From CBDFLD01 sp965249005 (lineage in GTDB: Bacteria; Acidobacteriota; UBA6911), in assembly GCA_965249005.1 (NCBI GenBank), contig CBDFLD010000012.1:1-64000 (forward strand): a DNA stretch of 64,000 nucleotides, read 5' to 3'. Positions 25,551 to 34,305 of the stretch are shown piece after piece. Made by a program: the position numbers and the translations under genes. The number at the start of each line of letters is the position of its first letter. Within the stretch, counting starts at the first letter, position 1. The notes under the pieces are model-generated. The model made no database searches, had not been told where the DNA came from, and saw only the letters and a list, made by a program, of their open reading frames with translations.

Positions 25551-26883
25551 CAGGATGCTGAAAAACTCCAACTAAATCGGTTTTCGTGCATCTTCAATAT
25601 GAACCCTCTTATTGATGATTCCTTCGAGGAGAAACCGATGCGCGGACCGGACGAAAAGCAAGACGGGATGTTCAGCTACATCTCGGCCGAGAAACGAGTG
25701 CCGAACGAACACCCGCTGAGATCCATTCGAACCATGGTCGATGTCATTCTGCAAGAACTGTCGCCTCGATTCGAGGTTCTTTACGCAAAAGTCGGCCGTC
25801 CCTCGGTGGCCCCGGAGAAGTTGCTCCGAGCCTTGTTGCTTCAGGTCTTGTACTCGGTCCGGAGCGAACGGATGCTCATGGAGCAGTTGGACTACAATCT
25901 TCTGTACCGTTGGTTCGTTGGTTTGAGCATGGACGATCCGATCTGGGACGCGACCGTCTTTAGCAAGAATCGGGACCGACTTCTGGAGGGAGACATCGCC
26001 AGAGCCTTCTTTGAACGCGTCCTTTGCCACGCCCGTGCTCAGAGCATCCTGTCGGACGAGCATTTCACCGTGGATGGGACCCTGGTAGAGGCATGGGCGG
26101 GACAGAAAAGCTTCAAGAAGAAAGGTAGCCGCCCCAGCAAGCCGACGGATGGTTCTGGAAATCCAACGGTGGATTTCAAGGGTGAGAAGAGATCGAATGA
26201 TACGCATCAGTCGACGACGGATCCAGATGCCCGTCTGTACAAAAAGGCCAAAGGCCAGCAGTCGAAGTTGTGCTACCTGGGCCATGTCACGATGGAAAAC
26301 CGAAACGGTCTTGCGGTGAATGTGCGGGTCACGCGGGCAACGGGAACAGCAGAACGGGAAGCTGCGCTGGATATGCTTGACGATCTGCCCGGCAGAAATC
26401 AAATTACCGTAGGTGCAGACAAGGCCTACGACACGAAAGCATTTATCAGAGAGAGTCGACGTCGCAAGGTGACTCCACACGTGGCGCAGAATAACAAAAA
26501 CCGTAGGAGCGCCATTGACGAGAGAACGACCCGCCATCCGGGCTACGCCGTCAGTCAGAGAAAACGCAAGCGGGTTGAGGAGATCTTTGGTTGGCTGAAA
26601 ACTGTGGGTATGTTGCGTAAGACAAGACATCGTGGTGTGGACCGTGTCGGCTGGATGTTCACTTTCGGAGTGGCTGCCTACAACCTTGTCCGGATGAGAA
26701 ACCTGATGGAGGCAAAGCCGTGATTGGAGCAGGGTGGACTTCGTCCGAGCATTTGATGAGCGGCCTAACGCATGCGCCGTGCCAATCCAGACCCTCATAT
26801 CCCCTGCCAAAATAGAGTCAATCGATGCCGAAGTTCATGTTCGGAAACAATCTCGGCACAAAACCGGATTTTTCATCAGCCTG
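25551..26883 (+). mobile_element. Complete IS5-family insertion sequence
   Basis: The element is 1333 bp and is flanked by TTAA (25547-25550 and 26884-26887), a YTAR target. The ends are inverted: CAGGATGCTGAAAAA at left and CAGGCTGATGAAAAA read inward from the right, with a shared CGGTTTT(C/G)TGC-like word further in. A matching orphan end lies at 3736. Confidence 0.88.
25599..26723 (+). CDS. IS5-family transposase
   Basis: The 374-residue protein has an InsH-type N-terminal domain (RSERMLMEQLDYNLLYRWFVG) and a DDE_Tnp_1 core. The acidic motifs are FTVDGTLVEAW, VGADKAYDTKAF and the C-terminal RKRVEEIFGWLKTVG. Starts at 25599 or 25638 (MRGPDEKQ, the common family start) are possible. It is full length and likely functional. 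Confidence 0.92.
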   Translation: MNPLIDDSFEEKPMRGPDEKQDGMFSYISAEKRVPNEHPLRSIRTMVDVILQELSPRFEVLYAKVGRPSVAPEKLLRALLLQVLYSVRSERMLMEQLDYNLLYRWFVGLSMDDPIWDATVFSKNRDRLLEGDIARAFFERVLCHARAQSILSDEHFTVDGTLVEAWAGQKSFKKKGSRPSKPTDGSGNPTVDFKGEKRSNDTHQSTTDPDARLYKKAKGQQSKLCYLGHVTMENRNGLAVNVRVTRATGTAEREAALDMLDDLPGRNQITVGADKAYDTKAFIRESRRRKVTPHVAQNNKNRRSAIDERTTRHPGYAVSQRKRKRVEEIFGWLKTVGMLRKTRHRGVDRVGWMFTFGVAAYNLVRMRNLMEAKP

Positions 26884-27094
26884 TTAAGCAACTGTTACCC
26901 GCCCGGCACAGGTCCGCCCAGATCCGCCTGAGCATCTCTCCGAATAGCTTGCGGTTCAGATGCCCCTCGGCCAAGAGCAACCAGTAGTACCGCGCGTGCA
27001 TGTGAGAAATTTGAAACCATTGTTTAGATTGACAACAGTCCTGGGTCGATATACTTTCGTAGAGTAGGATCAATAGAAAAATAGGAGAAAACCA

Positions 27095-27691
27095 TTGGAA
27101 AGCGATATCAAGATAATCGGTGAGCCGACATCTCACCCTACAACTTGCAAGTTCACAGTTGACCGGCCTGTATACCCTGGTCGGTCTGCGTATTTCGGGA
27201 ACCGAGAGGCGGCAAAAGAAGCACCGTTAGCGCTGAAGATTTTTGAGATTCCCGAGATCGAAAACATCTTGATAACCGACAGCGAGATCACGGTAACGAA
27301 AACAGAAGTTGAGTCATGGCCCGTGGTCGGTAAACAGATTGGGGTGAAGATCCGGGAGCATATTGCCACCGGGGAACCGGCGGTCAATGACGGATTCGCC
27401 CGTGATATCCCGTCCGAAGGTGTGATTCGAGAAAAGGTCTTGAAGTTACTGGAAACGGAAATCAATCCGGCTGTTGGCCAGCACGGGGGCTGGGTCGAAT
27501 TGATCGACGTCAAGACGAATTCGGTTTATCTCCGCCTGGGCGGCGGGTGCCAAGGCTGCGGTGCCGCCGATGTCACGTTGAAGCAGGGGATCGAAAAGTC
27601 GATCCGAGAGCTGATTCCCCAAGTTGGAGAAATCCTGGATACGACCGATCATGCTGCTGGGCGCAACCCGTATTATCAACCGGGCAAATGA
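27095..27691 (+). CDS. Nfu/NifU-like iron-sulfur cluster scaffold
   Basis: Residues 1-95 form an Nfu N-terminal domain (TCKFTVDRPVYPG, then ALKIFEIPEIENILITD). Residues 110-180 form the NifU C-terminal domain with the cluster-binding GGGCQGCGAAD (CxxC). It passes Fe-S clusters to target proteins in the cytosol. The TTG at 27095 is the likely start because AGGAGA lies a few bases upstream. The stop is 18 bp from the stop of the convergent ATP-grasp gene. Confidence 0.88.
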   Translation: MESDIKIIGEPTSHPTTCKFTVDRPVYPGRSAYFGNREAAKEAPLALKIFEIPEIENILITDSEITVTKTEVESWPVVGKQIGVKIREHIATGEPAVNDGFARDIPSEGVIREKVLKLLETEINPAVGQHGGWVELIDVKTNSVYLRLGGGCQGCGAADVTLKQGIEKSIRELIPQVGEILDTTDHAAGRNPYYQPGK

Positions 27692-27709
27692 GTTGTCGTT
27701 GAATTCTGC

Positions 27710-27808
27710 CTAATCGGATTCAATATCGAAAGCCAGGTGTGCAAAGGCGTTTCTCATAGCGTCTTCGACCTCAGCGGGTCGAGTCCCGCGCGCGAAGATG
27801 AACCCTAG
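27710..27808 (-). pseudogene. C-terminal end of the interrupted ATP-grasp gene
   Basis: On the minus strand this reads LGFIFARGTRPAEVEDAMR, then a helix and a stop. FIFARG-type sequence is the usual end of ATP-grasp carboxylase-like proteins. It joins in frame to 29276-29718 when the IS between them and one CTAG are removed (PEGSSYL then GFIFARG). Confidence 0.8.
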
Positions 27809-29275
27809 CAGCCTGTGGTAAAACTCCGGTAAATTCTTTGCCGCACGAATCGACTCTCTACTGCGCTTCGACTAAAATCGACGCATGGCCATGGGAAAAA
27901 AGAAACGCAAGTCGAAGCAGAAAAGCATGTGGGTGCCGACTCAACATCTCCCCAGGAGTGCATCCCACCCTTTCTACCAGCGATTGAATCAGGTGCTCGA
28001 CGAAGCCGGGTTTGACGAGTTTGTCGAGCAGCGATGTGCGTGTTTTTATGCACCCAAGATGGGTCGCCCAAGTCTGGCACCTGGTCGATACTTCCGTCTT
28101 TTGATGATCGGATACTTCGAGGGACTGGATTCGGAGCGAGCTATCGCCTGGCGTGCTGCCGATTCGCTGAGCCTGCGCGGGTTCTTGGGACTCGAGTGGG
28201 GCGAGGATCCGTCGGATCATTCGACGATCTCCCGCACGCGACGGCGCATGGATGTGGAGACGCATAGCGCAGTCTTTGCCTGGATCCTGAGCCGGCTCGC
28301 TGAGGCGGACCTGGTGAAGGGCAAGACCCTCGGGGTGGATGCGACCACTCTGGAAGCCAACGCGGCTTTGCGCAGCATTGTACGGCGGGATACCGGAGAC
28401 AGTTACGAGACCTACTTGACGAAACTGGCACAGGAATCGGGTATTGAGACACCGACCCGGGAGGATCTGGCGCGCATAGATCGCAAGCGGCCGAAGAAGG
28501 GTTCCAACGATGACTGGCAGCACCCGCAGGATCCGGACGCCCGCATCACCAAGATGAAGGACGGCCGCACGCATCTGGCTCACAAGGCCGAACACGCCGT
28601 GGATCTGGAAACCGGAGCGGTGGTTGGCATCACGGTTCAGGGAGCCAACCAGGGCGATACGACGACGATCAAGAAGACGCTCATTGAAGCGGCCGAACAA
28701 CTCGAGGGTGTGCTGCCTGAAAGCGATAGACTGCAGGAGCTTGTGACCGACAAGGGATATCACAGCACGCAACTGGTAGAAGATCTCGAGCAACTGGAGA
28801 TCCGAAGCTACATTTCCGAACCAAAGCGGGGTAAACGGCGGTGGCACGGGAACACCCGTGCGCGGGATGCCGTGTACCGAAATCGTAGACGTATCCGAGG
28901 AGAACGGGGAAAGCGCCTGCTTCGCCAACGGGGAGAACGACTGGAACGACCTTGTGCACACCTCTATGAAACAGGTGCAATGCGGCGGGTATACCTGCGA
29001 GGGCATCCGAACATCCTCAAACGGTTGCTGCTTCATGTCGGTGCATTGAATCTCGGACTGCTGATGCGACAGCTGTATGGCGTGGGCACGCCGCGGAGTC
29101 TGCAGGGGCGTCTCTGCGCCTTTCTGACGCGTATCTTGGCCTTTTTCAGATGGTCGAGGTCGATCTGGGCCGCTTTTTGGCTGAGGGAACCATCTGTAGA
29201 TGACTTCCATCCAGTATGCCCCAGGATCATCGTTGTCCGTGGATCTGTGCTCCATCCGGTTTTAGCCACGGGCTG
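27809..29275 (+). mobile_element. Complete IS (IS1182/IS5-like) inserted at CTAG
   Basis: The element is 1467 bp with a CTAG on each side (27805-27808 and 29276-29279). Inverted ends CAGCCTGTGGTAAAAC and CAGCCCGTGGCTAAAAC match at most positions. It splits an ATP-grasp gene. Its transposase has no stop codon of its own; the TAG is supplied by the right-hand CTAG. Confidence 0.88.
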
Positions 29276-29279
29276 CTAG
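27885..29279 (+). CDS. IS1182/IS5-like transposase whose stop codon comes from the target site
   Basis: The 464-residue protein has an N-terminal DUF772-type domain (ARYFRLLMIGYFEGL-like, here PGRYFRLLMIGYFEG) and a DDE core with LGVDATTLEANAA, LVTDKGYHST and RNRRRIRGERG. Family membership between IS1182 and IS5 is uncertain. The last codon and the TAG span the element end and the duplicated CTAG. A 465-codon open frame on the opposite strand (27858-29255) is a shadow. Confidence 0.88.
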   Translation: MAMGKKKRKSKQKSMWVPTQHLPRSASHPFYQRLNQVLDEAGFDEFVEQRCACFYAPKMGRPSLAPGRYFRLLMIGYFEGLDSERAIAWRAADSLSLRGFLGLEWGEDPSDHSTISRTRRRMDVETHSAVFAWILSRLAEADLVKGKTLGVDATTLEANAALRSIVRRDTGDSYETYLTKLAQESGIETPTREDLARIDRKRPKKGSNDDWQHPQDPDARITKMKDGRTHLAHKAEHAVDLETGAVVGITVQGANQGDTTTIKKTLIEAAEQLEGVLPESDRLQELVTDKGYHSTQLVEDLEQLEIRSYISEPKRGKRRWHGNTRARDAVYRNRRRIRGERGKRLLRQRGERLERPCAHLYETGAMRRVYLRGHPNILKRLLLHVGALNLGLLMRQLYGVGTPRSLQGRLCAFLTRILAFFRWSRSIWAAFWLREPSVDDFHPVCPRIIVVRGSVLHPVLATGC

Positions 29280-29718
29280 ATAACTGGAACCCTCAGGTAG
29301 GGGGATGAGGGGATTGTCCAGTCGAGCGGTTATTGTAATGTTCTGAATCAATGGCAGCTTCTGAGCGGTATCCAGACCTCGAACGCCCCTCAGGATTCCG
29401 CCTTTCTTGATCGGAATCATCATAACCCCGGCTGCCTTCGTTTCTCTTTCCAGACCGGACAGATTGAGGCCCAGCGAGTTGCGCAAGATCAGCTCCTCGA
29501 GAGAGAGTCCCGTCCCGAAGCGCAAGGTGCGAGAGCAGAGTCCACCGATCGATCGGGCCGCCAAGTCGATCATCCAGGCGCCGGCTTCGTTCAAGCGTAG
29601 CTCGGCGTGAACGGGTCCTTGTTGGAGACCGATGGCAAGGGTGGCGGAAGAAACGCACTCCAGGAGGGTTTCAATTGCCCCTGGTGAGTGGCGCGATGGC
29701 GTAACATAACTCTTCTTG
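29276..29718 (-). pseudogene. ATP-grasp domain protein fragment, bounded by two IS
   Basis: On the minus strand the frame runs from KKSYVTPSRHSPGAIE, through QGPVHAELRLNEAGAWMI (the metal-binding end of the ATP-grasp fold) and DLAARSIGGLCSR, to PEGSSYL. It then meets the CTAG insertion. Upstream it is cut by the terminal repeat of an IS21 remnant at 29719. ATP-grasp enzymes ligate carboxylates to amines or thiols; the substrate cannot be told. The gene is dead, and its C-terminus is at 27710-27808. Confidence 0.8.
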
Positions 29719-29720
29719 TG

Positions 29721-30083
29721 TTAGCGATCGCGTGAAACCGCAGTTTTCTGAACGGGCGCCGGTAGAGAGGTTTTCAGGCGCAGTTTGATTCGAAGATACC
29801 TCACGTAGTCTGCCGAGATAGGATTCTGAAGTAATTCCTCAATGACCGGGAGAAAGTAATACAGGGACCGGATAGGCGATAGCCTGCGTGCCTGTGGATC
29901 ACGGAGTAACCGACGAGCGGAAGTCAGGAGTAAGCTCGATTCTATGACCGAAAGCGGAACCCGACGATCATAGAGCTGATAAGCGAGTTGATAGTCTTGC
30001 CGACGAGGCCGTTGTGGAGTCTCAGGCAGCTGGGCGTAGAGATCAACAACAGTCTTTACGTATTGAATGCGACTGGACGCCAC
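29721..30083 (-). CDS. IS21-associated accessory protein
   Basis: The 120-residue basic helical protein (MASSRIQYVKTVVDLYAQL onward, with SARRLLRDPQARRLSPIRSL) lies directly behind istB. Some IS21-type elements carry such a third frame. It reads into the terminal repeat at its 3' end. Function not known. Confidence 0.5.
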   Translation of the reverse strand: MASSRIQYVKTVVDLYAQLPETPQRPRRQDYQLAYQLYDRRVPLSVIESSLLLTSARRLLRDPQARRLSPIRSLYYFLPVIEELLQNPISADYVRYLRIKLRLKTSLPAPVQKTAVSRDR

Positions 30084-30088
30084 GGGTT

Positions 30089-30497
30089 CTAACCTTTCTT
30101 TTTCCTCCGCGCGGTGGCTTCCTGCTCGCTCTCTCGAATCCGATAGCTACGTCCTTCAATAACGGTCACATCTGTATGGTGAGTGAGACGATCCAAGAGC
30201 GTGGCAATGCAAGCGGCATTGGGAAAGACCTCGTTCCATTCTCGAAAGGCTCTATTTGTACTTATAACTATGGATCGATGTTCATAGCGCCGGTTGACGA
30301 CTTCGTACAGCAGATCCGCGGCATGGTTGTCATAGGAGAGATACCCGACTTCGTCTACGCACAGAAGGTGAGGGCGGGCGTAGGATTGGAACTTTCTTCT
30401 TCGGAGTTCCGGAGAATCGCATTGGAGATCTTCGATCAGGTCGGCAGCCGTACGAAACAGGACGGAATAGCTGGCCAGCACAGCGCATTCCCCATTC
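30089..30497 (-). pseudogene. istB: IstB-like ATPase, C-terminal fragment
   Basis: The IstB helper is readable from YSVLFRTAADLIEDL through LLCVDEVGYLSYDN (Walker B) to IVISTNRAFREWNEVFPNA and the usual arginine-rich end. The N-terminal half with Walker A is missing. The open frame continues upstream to 30697 with unrelated sequence antisense to the cold shock gene. Confidence 0.85.
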
Positions 30498-30613
30498 GTG
30501 CTGCCAATTGATTGTAGACAATCCACCCGATAGAATGACGTGTTTGCACTGGAGCAGCCTGAACACGGTGTTTTCGGGTAACGCTGCAGGACACTTTTTG
30601 AGGAATTGGACAA

Positions 30614-30811
30614 ATGGCAGAAGGCACCATCAAGCGACTCACGGACAAGGGCTTCGGGTTTATCGACACCGGGAGCGACAAGGACCTGTTTTTTCACAAG
30701 TCAAACCTCGAAGGGGTGAGCTACGAAGAACTCCAAGAAGGACAACGAGTGTCATACACCGAAGGACATGGACCGAAAGGGCCAAGAGCCGAAAACGTCA
30801 AGCCGGTCTGA
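30614..30811 (+). CDS. Cold shock-domain protein (CspA family)
   Basis: The 65-residue single-domain OB-fold protein binds single-stranded RNA and DNA. RNP1 is KGFGFIDT and RNP2 is DLFFHKSN; both are intact. GAGG stands about nine bases before the ATG. A leader of about 110 bases follows the IS21 remnant, so its original promoter may have been replaced. A small lysine-rich gene follows at once. Confidence 0.93.
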   Translation: MAEGTIKRLTDKGFGFIDTGSDKDLFFHKSNLEGVSYEELQEGQRVSYTEGHGPKGPRAENVKPV

Positions 30812-30855
30812 CGGAGCTGAGAGGAACATTCGTTTTCAATCACGGAGAAACCGAT

Positions 30856-30963
30856 ATGGGTGATAGGGGAAGTAAAGATAAAGCCAAAAAGGAACAACGG
30901 AAAAAGGCCCAGCTGAGTCCAAAGGAAAAACGAAAATTGAAAATTGAAAAGAAGAATAAATAA
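30856..30963 (+). CDS. 35-residue lysine-rich small protein
   Basis: It starts MGDRGSKDKAKKEQRKKAQ and is about 45 percent Lys/Arg. GGAGA lies upstream at a good distance. Similar tiny basic proteins often follow cold shock genes and may be RNA-associated. The 45-bp gap to the cold shock stop suggests co-transcription. Confidence 0.65.
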   Translation: MGDRGSKDKAKKEQRKKAQLSPKEKRKLKIEKKNK

Positions 30964-31176
30964 AACGCACCGTTATTTTTTTGCTCCACGGGCGTAACTT
31001 TCCGACCTGCATTCGGCCGCTACCGTGTTTTGATTGAATTAAAACTAGAACAAATACGGGCAACAAAGACACATCACCATCGAGAACCAGAGCCTTACTC
31101 GCTTTTGCTCCCCATCAACTCCCGCGTCTGCTATCCTACTCCCAGCATTGAACCCACCAAATCCAAGGAGCCGAGT

Positions 31177-31287
31177 ATGGCTCTTGCAGACGGGACACGG
31201 CTTGGTCCGTACGAGATGTTTTCGCCACTTGGCGCTGGGGGCAGGGGAGAGGTATATCGTGCCAAGCGTACCCGGCTGCCAATCTAG
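31177..31287 (+). pseudogene. N-terminal stub of a Ser/Thr protein kinase
   Basis: The frame MALADGTRLGPYEMFSPLGA, followed by GGRGEVYRA, is the glycine-rich loop of acidobacterial PknB-like kinases. There is a Met-to-Arg change (GGRGEV for GGMGEV). A stop follows after TRLPI, before the catalytic lysine. The rest of the kinase is gone. It is a strong lineage marker. Confidence 0.8.
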
Positions 31288-31380
31288 AGGCGGATACGCT
31301 TGAGGTCGATACCGAGTGAGTGAGACATAGCAATCAAGCCAATAGCAGGCATCGCCGATGTTGCTGAGGGCGAAGCTGCC

Positions 31381-32097
31381 GTGGCGGAGAAGGGGGTCAC
31401 CGTAGTGAAGAATACGACGCTACTGCTGCACGAAGAGATCCTGCTCCTGGCCCTGCGCGACGAGGAAGGAACGATCGCGCCGGGGACGATGTACCAGTAC
31501 GCGATCGCTGGTGCCATCCTCGCCGAGCTTCTGCTCCGCAATCGCATTCGCCTCGACTCCGGGAAGCGTAGGCTCGTCGAGGTGATCAGGCCGCGGCCTA
31601 TCGGCGACCCGGTGGGCGACGAGTGTCTGGAGAAGATCCGAGACGCCAAGCGCCGTGCGTCGCTCGAGACCTGGGTGACACGGTTCGCATCGATCCGCAG
31701 GCTCAACCACCGCATCGCGAAGCGCCTGTGCCAACGTGGCATTCTTCGCGCCGATGAGGGCAAGGTGCTTCTGATCTTCACGCGGAAGATCTATCCGGAA
31801 GTCAATCCGGTACCGGAGAGGGAGTTGATCGAGCGGTTGCGGGAGGCCATCTTCACGGAGAACGAGGGCATCGAACCGAGAACCGTCGTGCTGGCGTCCC
31901 TCGCGCGAAGCGCGAACCTCCTCAGGATCGTCTTCGACAAGAAAGAGCTGCGTCGGCGCAAGGCCCGGCTCGAGCGGATCGTCAACGGCGAGATCACGGG
32001 GAAGGCGGCTCAGGAGGCCATCGAGGCGATGCAGGCTGCTGTAATGGCGGCCGCCATCATTCCGGCCGTGGTCAGCTCGACGGTCGCTTCCCACTAG
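31381..32097 (+). CDS. GPP34 (Golgi phosphoprotein 3-like) family protein
   Basis: The 238-residue, mainly helical protein starts at a GTG (VAEKGVTVVKNTTLLLHEEI). The GPP34 features are LLLHEEILLLALRDEEGT at the start, YAIAGAILAELLLRNRI next, and LLRIVFDKKELRRRKARLE near the end. Eukaryotic relatives bind PI4P and retain glycosyltransferases. Bacterial members are of unclear function, with a role at membranes inferred. The gene is GC-rich and intact. Confidence 0.85.
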   Translation: MAEKGVTVVKNTTLLLHEEILLLALRDEEGTIAPGTMYQYAIAGAILAELLLRNRIRLDSGKRRLVEVIRPRPIGDPVGDECLEKIRDAKRRASLETWVTRFASIRRLNHRIAKRLCQRGILRADEGKVLLIFTRKIYPEVNPVPERELIERLREAIFTENEGIEPRTVVLASLARSANLLRIVFDKKELRRRKARLERIVNGEITGKAAQEAIEAMQAAVMAAAIIPAVVSSTVASH

Positions 32098-32151
32098 GAC
32101 CGACGAGAGCCGGCCCAGGTTTTCCTTTACTTGGATTCAATGGAGGGTGTC

Positions 32152-32589
32152 GTGAATCCAGATGACGAACTCCCCTATTATAGACGGACGCAGCTCCCAA
32201 CTGATCGAGCCAGACAAGAACGGGCGGAACGAAAGGCGCTTTTCGATAGAATAGTGAAGGAAATCTTGAGCGGGATCTACATGGAAGGGAGGGAGCTCAA
32301 GTTTAACTCCGTCCCCCTGTATCGCCTTTGGGACAATCAGTTATTGCCGCTCAATAGCTCCAAGCTTTTTGAATTTGTAAGGGATAGCACACCTCAACAC
32401 CTGAAGGTTGAGCTGAGGCTCTTTCAGAAATGGGGCAGAAAACGATTTGACGACGCGCAAGGCCAGAACGTTCCGGCCATTCCTACCTTTGACGAGTTTC
32501 GTGCAACTAGACCCCACTCAAAAAAAGAGCTGTCAAGGGGAAAGCCCGTGAAAAAGGCGATCCGCACCAAAAAACTCAAGAAATCCTGA
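32152..32589 (+). CDS. Hypothetical basic protein
   Basis: The 145-residue protein starts from a GTG that follows GGAGGG by six bases (VNPDDELPYYRRTQLP). It is charged throughout, with an aromatic middle (FNSVPLYRLWDNQLLPL) and a lysine-rich tail ending KKLKKS. No domain is recognised. It is single, downstream of GPP34 on the same strand, and just before an IS. Confidence 0.6.
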   Translation: MNPDDELPYYRRTQLPTDRARQERAERKALFDRIVKEILSGIYMEGRELKFNSVPLYRLWDNQLLPLNSSKLFEFVRDSTPQHLKVELRLFQKWGRKRFDDAQGQNVPAIPTFDEFRATRPHSKKELSRGKPVKKAIRTKKLKKS

Positions 32590-32813
32590 CGTCGCAGCAT
32601 TCAAGCTGCCTCAGCAACCCAGTTGATCTTCACCAAAATTCGCTCAGTCCTTCTACAGTCCGCAGTAGCCCTGCACTGCCTGAAATAGCCGATCTTCACC
32701 AACACTGCCTTTTGTCCTCTCACAAAGAAGCCTGAAACGCCTGTGCCTACCCAAAACTCCGTAGTGACTGAAATCCTTGCTCTTGCCGCTTCGCGCTGGT
32801 ACGGTTGTGAGCC

Positions 32814-33845
32814 ATGTGTGACGTCCTGATTTCGCTCCTCGCCGGGATCACATCGACACTCCGGACGCGAGCCTCGTTGCAGGTCGAAATCCTGGCTCTC
32901 CGCCACCAGTTGACTGTCCTGCAACGAAACAAACGTGGGCGGCTTTCGCTTCGGATTGCAGATCGGCTGCTATGGGTATCGCTCCTTCGTTTCTGGCCGG
33001 AGTGGCGCCGGTGCCTGGTGCTCGTCAAACCGGATACGGTCATCGGCTGGCATCGAAAAGGATTCTGCCTTTACTGGAAATGGAAAAGCCGCCGGAGGGG
33101 CATCGGGCGACCGAAAACGGCGAGGGAGATCCGAGATCTCATCTGGAACATGAGTGTGGCGAACTCGCTCTGGGGAGCACCGAGGCTGCACGGTGAACTT
33201 CTCAAGCTTGGAATCGAGGTATCCCAGGCGACGGTTGCGAAGTACATGGTGAAGTACCGCAAGCCGCCTTCGCAAACATGGCGGACGTTTTTGGAGAACC
33301 ATGTCAAGCAGTTGGCTTCGGTGGACTTCTTCGTGGTGCCGACGGTGAGTTTCCGTGTCTTGTACGTCTTCCTGGTCCTGGCTCACGAACGCAGGCGCGT
33401 CGTGCATTTCAACGTAACAGAACATCCGACTGCCGAATGGACGGCAGAGCAGCTGTTGCAGGCATTCCCGTGGGACACAGCCCCGCGGTACATGCTTCGA
33501 GACCGTGATCAGATCTACGGTGCTCCGGTTCGCAGGCAGGTTGCCAGTATGGGAATTGCTGAGGTTCTAACAGCTCCCCGGTCTCCCTGGCAGTCACCGT
33601 ACGTCGAACGTCTGATTGGCTCGATTCGTCGCGAATGCCTGGACCACGTGATCGTTATGAATGAGTCCTCCCTACGGCGCCAGATCGCTTGCTACCTCGA
33701 TTATTATCACGGCTCGCGGAGTCATCTTTCGCTTGAGAAGGATTCTCCAGATGGAAGAGCGGTCCAACCCCGGATACTAGGTCGGATCGTGTCGTTTTCC
33801 AAGGTCGGTGGACTACATCATCGTTACGAGCGTAGAGCCGCCTGA
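32814..33845 (+). CDS. Integrase-core (rve) transposase of a CCCTGATGTGACATT-ended IS
   Basis: The 343-residue protein has an N-terminal helical DNA-binding part (LQVEILALRHQLTVLQR) and an IS3/IS481-like rve core. The acidic motifs are LASVDFFVVPT, LRDRDQIYG and SPYVERLIGSIRRECLDH. The C-terminus YYHGSRSHLSLEKDSP is complete. The exact ISfinder family is unsure. The right end of the element is at 34060. Confidence 0.85.
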   Translation: MCDVLISLLAGITSTLRTRASLQVEILALRHQLTVLQRNKRGRLSLRIADRLLWVSLLRFWPEWRRCLVLVKPDTVIGWHRKGFCLYWKWKSRRRGIGRPKTAREIRDLIWNMSVANSLWGAPRLHGELLKLGIEVSQATVAKYMVKYRKPPSQTWRTFLENHVKQLASVDFFVVPTVSFRVLYVFLVLAHERRRVVHFNVTEHPTAEWTAEQLLQAFPWDTAPRYMLRDRDQIYGAPVRRQVASMGIAEVLTAPRSPWQSPYVERLIGSIRRECLDHVIVMNESSLRRQIACYLDYYHGSRSHLSLEKDSPDGRAVQPRILGRIVSFSKVGGLHHRYERRAA

Positions 33846-34060
33846 ACTCCTGGACGCGGACGCTTCAACTGCTTCGTACACGCACGAGACCGTCCACAGA
33901 AGGGAAGAGTCCCTCGACCACGATCCGCCGCTGCTTCTGGCGTGCGCAAGAAACTGTGCATCTGCTGACCACTCCCTCACTGAGAATTCAGCCAGAACAG
34001 CGAGTCTACTTCGGATCGGGTTCTTGGTAGGGACACCCCCTCAAAAATGTCACATCAGGG
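33846..34060 (+). mobile_element. Right end of the integrase-core IS
   Basis: The 215 bases after the transposase end in AATGTCACATCAGGG followed by TTAA. Read inward, this is CCCTGATGTGACATT, the same terminal repeat as the 188-bp MITE at 16332. I could not find a matching left end between 32590 and 32813, so the left border is unclear or lost. Confidence 0.7.
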
Positions 34061-34155
34061 TTAATTCTGCACCCTATCTGCACCCTGGGCCTATCGAGTG
34101 GCCCTGGTGCCTTCTAGTGGTAGTTGGTAATTAGTTGAAACGTAAAGTATTAGGT

Positions 34156-34232
34156 TGGTACGCCCAGCAGGACTCGAACCTGCGACCCTCTGCTTAGAAG
34201 GCAGATGCTCTATCCAGCTGAGCTATGGGCGC
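34156..34232 (-). tRNA. tRNA-Arg (anticodon TCT)
   Basis: The minus-strand cloverleaf has acceptor GCGCCCA pairing with TGGGCGT, D-arm AGCTCAGCTGGATAGAGC and anticodon loop CTTCTAA (anticodon TCT, reading AGA). The T-arm is CGCAGGTTCGAGTCCTGC. CCA is encoded. An IS end lies 95 bp to its right side in the plus direction, but the gene is whole. Confidence 0.95.
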
Positions 34233-34305
34233 ATAGGGTAGAAACACTCTGCAGAGGCTGTCGAGTGGAAGGTTAGCATGACGGTGGATCGTTTCAAAGG
34301 CTGTT

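Larger units (their letters stand above)
29719..30500 (-). mobile_element. 3' remnant of an IS21-family element
   Basis: It has the terminal repeat TGTTAGCGATCGCGTGAAAC at 29719, then an accessory frame and the C-terminal part of istB. The remnant stops near 30500, where host sequence before the cold shock gene begins. istA is missing. A related istA lies at 19337. Confidence 0.8.

Noticed and set aside
27858..29255. 465-codon open frame on the minus strand
   Set aside because: Shadow of the IS1182/IS5-like transposase, low-complexity and without motifs.
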